Shown here in pieces: positions 45,244-54,367 of a DNA stretch of 64,000 nucleotides (within the stretch, counting starts at the first letter, position 1; each line of letters opens with the position of its first letter). Position numbers and translations under genes: made by a program. Source of the stretch: Victivallales bacterium (lineage in GTDB: Bacteria; Verrucomicrobiota; Lentisphaeria; Oligosphaerales; Oligosphaeraceae); assembly GCA_017535315.1 (NCBI GenBank), contig JAFXUD010000002.1, positions 186,001 to 250,000 on the forward strand. Direction: 5' to 3'. The notes under the pieces were generated by a model that was not told the origin of the DNA, did no database searches, and saw nothing but the letters and a program-made list of their open reading frames with translations.

Positions 45244-45417
45244 CTCCAAGAGAGTTGTTTAGCGTAGGTCGCGTAAGCGGCCAGCGCACGGAGTGCGCGA
45301 CAATCGTAGCCCAATGCAAGCACCCGTAGGGTACGCAGCATTGGGGGAAGGCCGCCCTCCTGACTTCGCGCCCGCTAGGGCGCAACAAAAAACGTTGCCG
45401 TTACCTATTCTCTTGAG
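45244..45417. mobile_element. MITE-like element, copy B (inverted relative to copy A)
   Basis: The complement of 45363-45399 and of 45277-45315 matches the inside of copy A closely: GGCAACGTTTTTTGTTGCGC and GCATTGGGCTACGATTGT are shared. The ends have changed to CTCCAAGAGA (45244-45253) and TCTCTTGAG (45409-45417), still inverted repeats of each other, which suggests selection for pairing or an independent end. No clear target duplication is visible. It fills most of the gap between the DUF4838 gene and the next gene. Confidence 0.7.
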
Positions 45418-45457
45418 CAACATAAAACGTTTGCAATAAATAGTCAAAGATACAACA

Positions 45458-46255
45458 ATGTTCAAAACGAAATATGAGATAAGAACGTTGCTTGGCATTG
45501 TGGGTATCATTCTTTTCGGCATCGTTCTTTTTAACTATTATTCCTACTACAAACTAAAGAGAAGCTATCATTGGGATAAAAATGACCAACATGTTTTGAA
45601 CGATATTTCAAGCTTAGCTCGTATATTAGGAGTCCCCAGAACTCTTTTTGACTTCTCGATTGGGAAGACAGATTTGTTTTTTATTCATTATGAGGAAACA
45701 CCAATCTCCACTTACCTGATACGTCCTGAAAGGAAATATCTGTACGATGATAATCCATACACTTTTGGACATCTTTATGCTTTGGTTGTGGATGCACACG
45801 ATAATGTAGTCGCACGAATGGATGTCACAGAATGCAGGTCCTTGCTAATAGCTAAGTTTAAGCTCTTAGAGCGTTTTTCTTTTACATCAGCACCTTTGGA
45901 ATTAAGAGCAAGGGGATTAAGCAGGATTAATTCTCTAGGTAATATCGGTATAATGGAAAAAGGGACTTTTAGTGATAATCAAATCACAGCGTCTGAGCTC
46001 TGTTTTGTTCGCGGAGGTACCATTGTACACCTGGTAGCGTTGCCTGAGACAACGAATCTGCTGGATATAGCCAAGACCATAGACAAGGCATTATTCTGGG
46101 CAATATGGCGGAAACGGTTACTCTGGCTATGTGTTATTATTTCACTGTTAGCCGTTTTGAACCTGTGCTTGCGCATGCGTTCATCAGGAGCGAAAAAAAG
46201 CAATGAATACAAGCTAGATTCACCGCCAAAACAGGACAAACAAGAAGAAGGGTAG
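45458..46255 (+). CDS. Hypothetical two-helix membrane protein
   Basis: I do not recognise this 265-residue protein. It has a membrane helix near 10-30 (LLGIVGIILFGIVLFNYYSYY), an extracytoplasmic-looking domain of about 190 residues, a second helix near 222-242 (LLWLCVIISLLAVLNLCL) and a Lys/Glu/Gln-rich cytoplasmic tail. The gene is AT-rich compared with the hydrolase genes around it, as is the AbiE pair that follows, which suggests one acquired block. It lies directly after MITE-like copy B. No conserved catalytic motif is visible. Confidence 0.6.
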   Translation: MFKTKYEIRTLLGIVGIILFGIVLFNYYSYYKLKRSYHWDKNDQHVLNDISSLARILGVPRTLFDFSIGKTDLFFIHYEETPISTYLIRPERKYLYDDNPYTFGHLYALVVDAHDNVVARMDVTECRSLLIAKFKLLERFSFTSAPLELRARGLSRINSLGNIGIMEKGTFSDNQITASELCFVRGGTIVHLVALPETTNLLDIAKTIDKALFWAIWRKRLLWLCVIISLLAVLNLCLRMRSSGAKKSNEYKLDSPPKQDKQEEG

Positions 46256-46364
46256 TTTTGAAATTACCTCTTTAGCGCAGTAATTGTAAACTAAATCTAT
46301 AAAAAATGTATTTTATCTACAGATATGGCTTGCATTTGTAAAAAGACAAGCTAGATTAATCGTC

Positions 46365-46997
46365 ATGGACAAAGCCATTGACATAGTCTATATTCGTGGG
46401 AAAATACCTAACGATATATTCACCACCCTGGAACTGAAAGAACTCCTAAAAGGCTATCAGAATCCAGGGGCCAAGATAGCATCTTTGCTTCATAGTGGAC
46501 ATATAATTTCTTTAAGACGAGGGCTTTATACCTTTTCTGAACCATTGAGAAGAGGGCCTTTGTCCGATGGTGTCATGGCAAACAGCATTTACGGCCCCAG
46601 CTATGTTTCCGAGGAGTTTGCCCTAAGCTATCATGGCCTTATACCTGAAACGCCTGGTATGGTGACCTCCATTGCCATGGGGCGTTCCAGGATGTTTTCC
46701 AATGATTTCGGCGTTTTTACATATCGCTATTGCCGTTCCAAGGCCTACTCCATCGGGGTCATGCTAGCTGGTGCAGAGAAGCAACGCTTTCTTATAGCAT
46801 CCCCCTTTAAGGCTTTGTACGACAAAGTACTAAACGATACGCGCTGGGATGGCGACGATCCTGAATGCTATCTGGAAGAGGATTTGCGAATCGACTTGGA
46901 AGTTTTGCAAACGCAGGACAAGCAGACTCTTCATGACCTCGCTCCTTTTATGGAAGGACATCTGAGAAAACTGTATCACTTTCTGGAGAAACTATGA
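46365..46997 (+). CDS. abiEi: AbiEi-type antitoxin / transcriptional regulator
   Basis: 210 residues. The N-terminal winged helix (FTTLELKELLKGYQNPGAKIASLLHSGHIISLRRGLYTF is the family block, about 20-58) and the YVSEEFALSYHGLIPETP stretch are typical of AbiEi-like antitoxins. In type IV toxin-antitoxin systems the AbiEi protein represses the shared promoter and counteracts the AbiEii nucleotidyltransferase without a stable complex. Its stop overlaps the abiEii start by four bases (ATGA). The AT-rich bases 46256-46364 probably hold the promoter; I see no certain operator. Confidence 0.8.
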   Translation: MDKAIDIVYIRGKIPNDIFTTLELKELLKGYQNPGAKIASLLHSGHIISLRRGLYTFSEPLRRGPLSDGVMANSIYGPSYVSEEFALSYHGLIPETPGMVTSIAMGRSRMFSNDFGVFTYRYCRSKAYSIGVMLAGAEKQRFLIASPFKALYDKVLNDTRWDGDDPECYLEEDLRIDLEVLQTQDKQTLHDLAPFMEGHLRKLYHFLEKL

Positions 46998-47866
46998 GCG
47001 TAAATCCAGTCATAATAGAAATGTTGGCAGCTTATCGTTGCCAAAACGAAAGGGAAGTGGTTGGGGCTTTGCGTGAAATCATGCAGAATGTCGCCCTGCT
47101 TGCTCTTTCGCGTACAGACTTTTTTCAGAAAGCCGCTTTCTACGGTGGAACGGCTCTTCGCATACTCTACGGCCTCAACAGAGGCTCTGAAGATATGGAT
47201 TTCACGTTATTGGAACAAGATGAATCATTTGACTTGAAGGATTATTCAAGTGAATTGGAAACAGAGTTCAGCTCCTTTGGACTTCATGCCGTCTTTTCCA
47301 GAAAGCTAAAGGCTGATGGAAACAACATCCAGTCTGGCTTTCTCAAAAGCAATACTCTTGTGCAGTTGCTCTCCATAGGATTGGACGAAGAGTTAATCAA
47401 ACGCATTCATCCTCAAAGCGAAATCAAAATCAAGGTGGAGGTGGATGTATGCCCGCCAGAGGGCGTGCATACAGAGATTCGCTACGTCTATCAGCCCATA
47501 CCATTTGCCATACGTTCATGCACACTGCCCACGTTGCTATCTGGAAAACTCCATGCCGTGCTTTTCCGCAAATGGCGTACGCGCATAAAGGGACGTGACT
47601 GGTATGATCTGGCATGGTATGCCGCTAAACATCCAGAATATAACCGAAAGCATTTGGAAATGAGGTCAAGACAATCAGGTGATTATGACAAACAGGAACC
47701 TCTGACAGCATCAACAGTCCTGCAGCTTTTGACACAACGCCTCGAAGAGGTGGATATCGAGGCAATGAAAGCTGATGTGCGACCATTTTTGCGTAATCCA
47801 AAAGATATTGACTTCTGGAACAAAGAGTTTTTCCTTGATGCGTTCAGCAAACTAAAGGAAATGTGA
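46994..47866 (+). CDS. abiEii: AbiEii-type nucleotidyltransferase toxin
   Basis: 290 residues. The nucleotidyltransferase motif is complete: FYGGTALRILYGLNRGSEDMDFTLL, with the G-G-T, R-x-S-E-D and D-x-D elements of the DNA polymerase beta-like fold at about 51-75. The later IKVEVDV strand gives the third acidic residue, and GRDWYDLAWYAA is the usual C-terminal block. AbiEii-type toxins modify RNA, in some family members tRNA, and stop growth during phage infection. It forms a two-gene operon with the upstream antitoxin. No transposase is visible nearby. Confidence 0.88.
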   Translation: MSVNPVIIEMLAAYRCQNEREVVGALREIMQNVALLALSRTDFFQKAAFYGGTALRILYGLNRGSEDMDFTLLEQDESFDLKDYSSELETEFSSFGLHAVFSRKLKADGNNIQSGFLKSNTLVQLLSIGLDEELIKRIHPQSEIKIKVEVDVCPPEGVHTEIRYVYQPIPFAIRSCTLPTLLSGKLHAVLFRKWRTRIKGRDWYDLAWYAAKHPEYNRKHLEMRSRQSGDYDKQEPLTASTVLQLLTQRLEEVDIEAMKADVRPFLRNPKDIDFWNKEFFLDAFSKLKEM

Positions 47867-47897
47867 TCAGATTATATAATTGAGGAAATTGCAGACC

Positions 47898-50471
47898 ATG
47901 AAAAAACATCTACTCACACTTTGTAGCATTCTTCTGCTAATGACCGCTTGCAAAAGCGTTCCTGAAACAAAGAACCTCCAAACGGGGAAACTCCAAACAG
48001 GGAGCCTTCCGTTCATTGAGCTGACAAAAAGCAGTGCTGTCCGTATCGTCATTCCAGCGGAGCACGCCAATCCAGGGATTGAGACATTTCTCCAGCAGTG
48101 CGCCAATGTTATCAGACGCGGCTTGAAGGAAACGCTGGGCATTGACGCACCCGTCGAAGTCGAAGGGAAGCGCAACGCTTTCGAGGGGCACACCTTCTTC
48201 CTTGGCAACACGCAGGCCATCCGCAGCATTGGCTTCGAGCCAGCCACGTTTGAGAACTTCGACGCCGTCATCGCCACGCGCGGCAATGACATCTTCATCG
48301 CAGGCAACGACCGCCACCGTTTCGGGAAGCCAGAGGCCGTGCGCGGCAGCAACCAGTGCGTGCTCGGCACAGTCACGGGCACTGTGCGCTTCGTCGAAAA
48401 GTACCTCAACGGACGCTTCCTCCTTCCTGGCAGCGTCGGGCTGGACTTTGAAGAGTGCGCAAAACTATCCGTTCCAGCAAACTTCACCTGGCGCATTTCC
48501 CCGCGCATCATCATGGGCGGCGGACGCTATAACGAGCTCTTCTACGACTACTCCAACTCCAACCCTGGCTACGGTGGAATCCATCTCTACGGAGGGCACT
48601 CCTACTACACCGCCGTTCCAGCCAAGGAGTACGCCCAAAGCCATCCAGAGTATTTCGCGTGGCGCGACGGCAAGCGCTCATCGCTTGGCAACCACCTCTG
48701 CATCTCCAATCCCGATGTGCAGGAGCTCATCTACAAGGAGATGCTCAGTAAGCTGGATGGGGGCGCGGAGGCCGTGGAGCTGGCGCAGACCGACGGCTTT
48801 ACACCCTGCCTTTGCGACCAATGCAAAGCCTATGGCAACACTGACGACTATGGCGAAAAGCTCTGGATTCTCCATCGCTCCATGGCGGAACGTCTGCTGA
48901 AGGAGCGCCCTGGCAAGAAGGTGGTCATCATCTGCTATCCCCCAAACTCCGAGCCGCCGAAGAGCTTCAGCGAGTTTCCCGCCAACACCATGATTGAACT
49001 CTGCCGCTACTCAGACGAGTTCTTCAACGAGTGGAAAAAAGTCAAGGTGCCTGGCGGCTTCCTCACCTATATCTACAACTGGGGCGACTACCAGGTGACG
49101 GGGTACACGCCCAAGCTGCCGCCCTCCTATATTGCCGCCCAGGCGAGAACCTTTGCCGCCAATGGTGTCAAGGGTGTCTATCGCTGCGGGTGCGGCGAGC
49201 TTTGCGGACTGGAAGGCCCCGTCTATTATCTCTATGGCAAGATGCTGGAAGACCCTAGCTTGAACGTTGAAGCGCTGCTCAAGGAATACTACGCAAGGGC
49301 CTATTACGAAAGCGCGGCACCCATGCGCACCTTCTTCGACACCCTCCACCGTGCGCTGGAGTTTATGTCTTGGAACAAGGAGAACCGCTACTTCTCCAAC
49401 CAGAGGAATGTATTCAGCGCACTCTATCCGCCCGATGTGATGGAAACGCTCGAAAAGAACCTTGCCCGTGCGGAAAAGCAGGCGACACAGGAGAAGGTCA
49501 AGGCGAGGCTGCTGCTTGTCCGCAAGGAGTTCGACTACTTGAAATCCATTGTGGATGTGGTGCGGCTCTATCAAGCCTACCGCACCGCTCCCTCCTGGGA
49601 GACCTTCGATCTGCTTGCACAGAAAATCGACACACGGAACGCATTGATTGCGTCCATGCTGGGCAAAAACGGACGCGCGGCACGCCTGTCGGAGTTCCCT
49701 GAAGTTCGCTTCTTCGATGGAGCCTCCAAGGCCTACCTGGCGGACAATGGGCGCAGCGCGACTTTGGGTGCCCCCTTCAACTGGAACACCGCCTTCCTCA
49801 AGGAGAAGGGCATTCTCCCAGGTACTACGGCGAAAAAACTCACGGTGAAAAGAATCAAAGGTGATGCCGTGTTCAACGACTTTGCCACTGGCGTATGGGA
49901 GGCTCTTCCATGGGAGGAACTGGGGGGCATCCAGCTGGGGCCAATCGTCGAGAAGACTCGCTTCAAAGCCGCCTACGACGACAAGAATTTCTACCTTGCC
50001 TTCGTTTCCGATCTAGACCCCAAAAAGACATTCAATTCACTAGGCAAGGACGGTCCTTGCTGGCGCAACGACTGCATCGAAATCTTGCTGGACCCTGCTG
50101 GCGACCGCCAGAGCTTCTACCACGTGATCTACACGCCCGCTGAGGAATCGCGCTATGACGAGGCGTTTGGCTTCATCACCGACCCGCTGCATCCCCTCTA
50201 CAACAAGAACGACCCTTCGTGGGACGGCGACTGGAGCTATTCGTGTCGCCGCGAAGGCGGGAAGTGGTATTCCCTTTTCACCGTGCCTTTTGAAGCTCTG
50301 AAGACCCAAGTCCCGAAGCCAGGAAACACCTGGACGCTGAACGTTGGGCGTGAATCGCGCATTATCGGCGGCAGCGGCAACGAAGTCCCCGAGCTTTCGC
50401 TCTGGTCGCCGAACCTCGAAAACGCAGGTTTTCATGACCGCGAGACCTTCGGCGAAGCCGTGTTTGAATGA
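47898..50471 (+). CDS. DUF4838-domain lipoprotein, copy 2
   Basis: 857 residues from the ATG at 47898 (AGGAAA upstream; a TTG at 47880 was set aside). The N-terminus MKKHLLTLCSILLLMTACKS is a lipoprotein signal with the lipobox LMTAC. The DUF4838 core repeats the motifs of copy 1: EYFAWRDGKRSS, CISNPDVQELIYKEMLSKL, LAQTDGFTPCLCDQCKA and YIYNWGDYQVTGYTP. The last 190 residues form a family 9-like carbohydrate-binding sandwich (CIEILLDPAGDRQSFYHVIY). It is probably displayed on the outer membrane. Copy 1 and copy 2 are separated by the AT-rich block with AbiE. Confidence 0.78.
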   Translation: MKKHLLTLCSILLLMTACKSVPETKNLQTGKLQTGSLPFIELTKSSAVRIVIPAEHANPGIETFLQQCANVIRRGLKETLGIDAPVEVEGKRNAFEGHTFFLGNTQAIRSIGFEPATFENFDAVIATRGNDIFIAGNDRHRFGKPEAVRGSNQCVLGTVTGTVRFVEKYLNGRFLLPGSVGLDFEECAKLSVPANFTWRISPRIIMGGGRYNELFYDYSNSNPGYGGIHLYGGHSYYTAVPAKEYAQSHPEYFAWRDGKRSSLGNHLCISNPDVQELIYKEMLSKLDGGAEAVELAQTDGFTPCLCDQCKAYGNTDDYGEKLWILHRSMAERLLKERPGKKVVIICYPPNSEPPKSFSEFPANTMIELCRYSDEFFNEWKKVKVPGGFLTYIYNWGDYQVTGYTPKLPPSYIAAQARTFAANGVKGVYRCGCGELCGLEGPVYYLYGKMLEDPSLNVEALLKEYYARAYYESAAPMRTFFDTLHRALEFMSWNKENRYFSNQRNVFSALYPPDVMETLEKNLARAEKQATQEKVKARLLLVRKEFDYLKSIVDVVRLYQAYRTAPSWETFDLLAQKIDTRNALIASMLGKNGRAARLSEFPEVRFFDGASKAYLADNGRSATLGAPFNWNTAFLKEKGILPGTTAKKLTVKRIKGDAVFNDFATGVWEALPWEELGGIQLGPIVEKTRFKAAYDDKNFYLAFVSDLDPKKTFNSLGKDGPCWRNDCIEILLDPAGDRQSFYHVIYTPAEESRYDEAFGFITDPLHPLYNKNDPSWDGDWSYSCRREGGKWYSLFTVPFEALKTQVPKPGNTWTLNVGRESRIIGGSGNEVPELSLWSPNLENAGFHDRETFGEAVFE

Positions 50472-50597
50472 CGGCTATTTGGTAATGCCTCACCGATGGG
50501 TATGAGGAGTCGCTTACCTTTCGAGTCAGGAAGGCGGTGGACAAGCGAAATGCCTGCGATTGAGTTGATTCCTTCGGAACAGCGAGTAAATTTATAC

Positions 50598-50667
50598 ATG
50601 ACAACCTCATTTGTGATTTGATTGATTCTCTATGTTCATAATATGCTGTAAACAAATGAGTTGTCAT
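50598..50667. promoter_or_regulatory. Inverted repeat upstream of the heparinase-like gene
   Basis: ATGACAACCTCATTTGT (50598-50614) and ACAAATGAGTTGTCAT (50652-50667) are inverted copies differing by one inserted base, 37 bases apart. They lie in an AT-rich gap about 110 bases before the next start. They could be a paired operator or a hairpin. The rest of 50472-50778 shows nothing else. Confidence 0.45.
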
Positions 50668-50778
50668 TTAGAATGCCTGCATTTTGTTAGTTTTTTGAAG
50701 TTTTCTTAACGGATTCAGGTGTTTGCGTATATCTGCCGTTATGCCAACACTTCTTTGAAACAGGGGAGATTTGGAAGA

Positions 50779-53043
50779 ATGAAATTGCCTTTGCGTTCTA
50801 AAACTTTTCTTCTTTGGGGTGTGCTTGGATTGATGGTTGCTCATGCCGAGAGTTTCCACCCGCTGATGGAAAAATACCTGACGCAGATTCCGAATGGCAT
50901 TGGACGCCCACGGGTGCTGTTTACCGATGCCGTTTTCAAGCAGATGCAGGAGGACATGCTGCATAATCTGGAACTGAAGAAGGGCTTTGAGCGCCTGAAG
51001 GGCAAGGTTGACGCCTATCCAGAGGATATCAGCGAAGAGGCCTGGAGCAAGGTTTTCTACACCCGTGACAAGTTCGGGCCGACCGCCTTGCGCTGCGCAT
51101 TTGTCTGGAAGCTGGTAGGTGGGGAGCAGTATCGTGACAAGGGGATCAAGCTGGTAGCGGCCGCCGCCAAATGGTATAATGACTGCTATGCCGCGGAAAC
51201 CGCCATCGACTGGACGGCCTTCACGCGCATTGACGCCCTGTGCGCATACGACTGGCTCTATGAAGCCATGACCGAAGATGAGCGCAAGAATATAGGCACC
51301 GCCTTGTTCAATCATGTCAAGGCTGCCCAGGACACAACCTGGATTATCAAGTCTGGGATGCAGCACAAGGGCGAGGGTACCAGCAACTGGAAGGCCAGCT
51401 TTTACGGCACACCCCTCCTGAAGTTCTATGCAGGACTGGCATTCCTCAACGCTGGCATTGACGACGCCTGCGCGGAAAACTACTTGAAGAGTGGGCTGTC
51501 GGATTATCTGAACATGCTGAGCTATCGTGCGGAGATGGCGGGCGAGGACGGCGGCGGTAACAACAGCTCCCCAGGCTATGCCTTCGGCGACGCACCCGTC
51601 TGCGAATGGTACTTCTATCACTGCTGGCGCAGCCTGACTGGGAAGAACATCGCGATGGACTTCCCAGGCAACGGGATGCTTCCACACTGGTTATTCTACG
51701 CCTCCTTTCCCGCCATGGACGGCAAGCTGCTGGAGCATGGCACGGGCGGAGCCTGGCATATCGACAATCAGCTGAAGATGAATCTGCGATACCTGGCGCA
51801 ATACCGCGCCTTCTTCGACAACCACCCCGCTGCTTGGCTGGTGGACTATTTCATCTCCCTGCAGGATGATTTCAAGAGCGACGAATACATCTATTTCTCT
51901 GGCTCCTGGTCGTTTGCAGGCTATCAGCCCTGGATGCCCTTCATGTACAAATACACCAGGCGGGCAGATCTCAAGATCGACATGGCGCGCTTCGAGCAGT
52001 TTCCAAAGGCCTACTTCTTTCCCAAGCTGGGACAGACCTACATGTTCAGCGGCCGAGGCAAGGAGGACACCTATGCGTTGTTCACCTGCGGCGCACAGTC
52101 GGCGGCACACAAGCAGAATGACGAGAACCACTTCGTGATCTACAAGGGCGGCTTCCTGGCTTTGGACAGCGGCACTCGGACGGCCTCTGGCTGGAAGGAC
52201 TGGCTGGATGACTGCTGGCATGACAACAACTACTCCGCCACCAGCATCGCCCACAACGTGGTGCTCATCCGTATGGAGGGGGAGACCTTCAACGGCTGGC
52301 CTGAGCAGAGATTTGCGGTAGCCAACCACGGCGGCATGCGCAAGTCCACAGGCGGCGTGGTCAAGGCCTTTGAGACCAACGACCTCTTTACCTACGTATG
52401 CGGCGATTCCACCGCCTGCTACCATCCTGGCAAATGCAAGAAGATGGTTCGCCAGTTCCTCTTTGTGCAACCAGATTACTTTGTCATCTGCGACAGCGTA
52501 GAAAGCGTCTCCTCCGACCAGCCTCAGACCTGGCTGCTCCATTCGCAGAATGAGCCTGTCGAGGAGGGCGACCTCTTCCATTTCGATGAACTGGCTGGTC
52601 GCCTCTACTGCAAGACCTTCCTGCCAAAGGGCTATAAACGCACGAAGGTCGGCGGCCCTGGCAAGGAGTTTTGGGTGGACGGCAAGAACTACCCCCTGGG
52701 AAACACCCGCCTGGAGGAGTACAAGAAACGCAACGTCACTAATCCGCTCTGGGGTAATTGGCGCATGGAGCTTGCTTCAGGAGAGCCGTCCCAGAAGGTG
52801 CGCTTCCTGAACATGCTCCAGGTGGGGATGAAGGAGCAGCTTCAGAGCATGGTCCAGGCGGAATACCTCCAGGAGAACGACATGGATGGCGTGCGCTTCA
52901 ACGCCATCGACGGCACCGAATACACTGTCTTCTTCAGCGAGGATGGCCTAGGAGGCAGAATCCGCGTCAAGCGCAATAATGCGACAATCCTGGAGCGCGA
53001 CCTGACCACCACAGTGCAAAAACAGACACCCTTTCAAAAGTGA
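50779..53043 (+). CDS. Secreted heparinase II/III-like protein
   Basis: 754 residues from the ATG at 50779, which has GGAAG nearby and starts a signal peptide (SKTFLLWGVLGLMVAHA). The alpha/alpha toroid (about 30-380) includes PRVLFTDAVFKQM, DWTAFTRIDALCAYDWLYEAM and PGYAFGDAPVCEWYFYHCW. The beta-sandwich part carries the heparinase II/III motif QNDENHFVIYKGGFLALDSG, with the histidine expected at the active site, and HNVVLIRMEGE. Such enzymes cleave uronic-acid polysaccharides by beta-elimination. A second, longer member lies at 55143-58256 on the other strand. The gene ends inside the start of a tandem repeat. Confidence 0.82.
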   Translation: MKLPLRSKTFLLWGVLGLMVAHAESFHPLMEKYLTQIPNGIGRPRVLFTDAVFKQMQEDMLHNLELKKGFERLKGKVDAYPEDISEEAWSKVFYTRDKFGPTALRCAFVWKLVGGEQYRDKGIKLVAAAAKWYNDCYAAETAIDWTAFTRIDALCAYDWLYEAMTEDERKNIGTALFNHVKAAQDTTWIIKSGMQHKGEGTSNWKASFYGTPLLKFYAGLAFLNAGIDDACAENYLKSGLSDYLNMLSYRAEMAGEDGGGNNSSPGYAFGDAPVCEWYFYHCWRSLTGKNIAMDFPGNGMLPHWLFYASFPAMDGKLLEHGTGGAWHIDNQLKMNLRYLAQYRAFFDNHPAAWLVDYFISLQDDFKSDEYIYFSGSWSFAGYQPWMPFMYKYTRRADLKIDMARFEQFPKAYFFPKLGQTYMFSGRGKEDTYALFTCGAQSAAHKQNDENHFVIYKGGFLALDSGTRTASGWKDWLDDCWHDNNYSATSIAHNVVLIRMEGETFNGWPEQRFAVANHGGMRKSTGGVVKAFETNDLFTYVCGDSTACYHPGKCKKMVRQFLFVQPDYFVICDSVESVSSDQPQTWLLHSQNEPVEEGDLFHFDELAGRLYCKTFLPKGYKRTKVGGPGKEFWVDGKNYPLGNTRLEEYKKRNVTNPLWGNWRMELASGEPSQKVRFLNMLQVGMKEQLQSMVQAEYLQENDMDGVRFNAIDGTEYTVFFSEDGLGGRIRVKRNNATILERDLTTTVQKQTPFQK

Positions 53044-53295
53044 TTAGTGATTAGGGATTAGGGATTAGTGATTAGTGATTAGTGATTAGGCTTCTGGAGG
53101 CTCTAGAAACTTAGAAACCTAGGAGTCTAGAAGCTCTAGAAACCCAGATTACACTAAGCACTGACCAATGACCACTAACCACTAGTCACTAACCACTAAT
53201 CCCTGACCCCTAACCCCTGACCACTAATCCCTGACCACTAACCACTAACCCCTGACCACTGACCACTAACCACTAATCACTGACCACTAACCACT
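53044..53295. repeat. GGGATTAG/CTAG/CCACTAA repeat block with inverted arms
   Basis: The left arm (53044-53090) is GATTAGTGATTAGGGATTAG and similar. A middle part (53098-53145) is CTAGAAAC-like. The right arm (53160-53295) is the complementary CCACTAACCACTAATCCCTG family. Transcripts could form a long branched hairpin. The words match those at 9225-9296. It separates the heparinase-like gene from the next operon. Confidence 0.9.
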
Positions 53296-53326
53296 GTAGC
53301 ATCCCTCGAGGAGGAGAATCTTGACG

Positions 53327-54367
53327 ATGAAACCTTGTAGAATCAGTTTTTGCGGGGCGGGCAAATGGGTGCGCGCCTTTCATATTCCCATGCTGGAGCA
53401 GCGTGCCGACCGTTTTGCCATCCGCGGCTTTTACGATGTCTTCCAGGAAAATGCGGTTGCCTCTGCGGCGGGGAAATACCATGTATTCAGCAGCATGGAG
53501 GAGTTGCTTCAGGATGACGAGACCGATGTGGTCCTGGTCGCGACGAAGCCAGTGGATACCCATTATGAGGCGACGATGCGGCTGCTGGAGGCGGGGAGGA
53601 ATGTCATCCTTGAAAAGCCGATGACCTACAGCTCTGAGCAATGCGATGCACTGATTGCGAAGGCGAAGGAGAAGGGGGTGCTGTTTACGGTCAACCACAA
53701 TCTTCGGTGCAGTGTCTGCCTGAAGGCGACCAAGGAGGTCATACGCCAGGGGCATGTGGGTGAGGCCGTCAATGTGGAGATCACCTCGCCGCGTTCCTGG
53801 TATGATCAGATTGACTTCAGCAACTATGCCGTGCATATGATTGACCAGGCGCTGGCGATAAACCGTTCTCCACTGAAGGAGGTGATGGCCTGCACGGCGC
53901 ATCGCAACGACCCCATGTCGAGCTGCGGCTACGGGGCGGCGCTGCTGGTATTTGAAAAGCTGCCAAGCATCACCGTCTCGCTGCTTCCCCTGCCCATGAA
54001 GCAGGCTATTGCGGACGAGCATCCCTACAGGGGTTATTTCCGTTTCCGCGTCACTGGCACAAAGGACAGCTTTGCCATTGCCGACCTCAGCCACATTCCT
54101 GCTGCCGAACAGCTCCTCTGCAGGAGCTCCTACTACTTCGACAATGCTGAGCCTGACTTTACGCGGCCCGAGTTTGTCCAGAGCCTGGACAAGGCCTGGT
54201 ATGACTTCTTCTACGAGAGCTGGGCGGGGGGTGCGCCGCTGCTGGTGTCGCCCGAGGAGGCCCGCAACAATATCCGCTGCGCGGAGCTCATCACCGAATC
54301 GTCGCGCTTGAACCGCGCCGTTGACGCCACCAACATGCTGCCGATTCGAAAGGAATGTCTGATATGA
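53327..54367 (+). CDS. Gfo/Idh/MocA-family NAD(P)-dependent oxidoreductase
   Basis: 346 residues from the ATG at 53327 (an in-frame TTG six bases earlier also follows GAGGAGGAG). The Rossmann fold begins RISFCGAGKWVRAFHIPML, with the loop FCGAGKW replacing the usual G-x-G-x-x-G. The EKP motif (NVILEKPMTYS) that places the active-site lysine is present, as is the GEAVNVEITSPRSWYDQIDF stretch of the C-terminal sheet. Members oxidise or reduce sugars and inositols. The next gene, a ThuA-like protein, overlaps its stop; this pairing is common in sugar-catabolic clusters. Substrate is unknown. Confidence 0.85.
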   Translation: MKPCRISFCGAGKWVRAFHIPMLEQRADRFAIRGFYDVFQENAVASAAGKYHVFSSMEELLQDDETDVVLVATKPVDTHYEATMRLLEAGRNVILEKPMTYSSEQCDALIAKAKEKGVLFTVNHNLRCSVCLKATKEVIRQGHVGEAVNVEITSPRSWYDQIDFSNYAVHMIDQALAINRSPLKEVMACTAHRNDPMSSCGYGAALLVFEKLPSITVSLLPLPMKQAIADEHPYRGYFRFRVTGTKDSFAIADLSHIPAAEQLLCRSSYYFDNAEPDFTRPEFVQSLDKAWYDFFYESWAGGAPLLVSPEEARNNIRCAELITESSRLNRAVDATNMLPIRKECLI

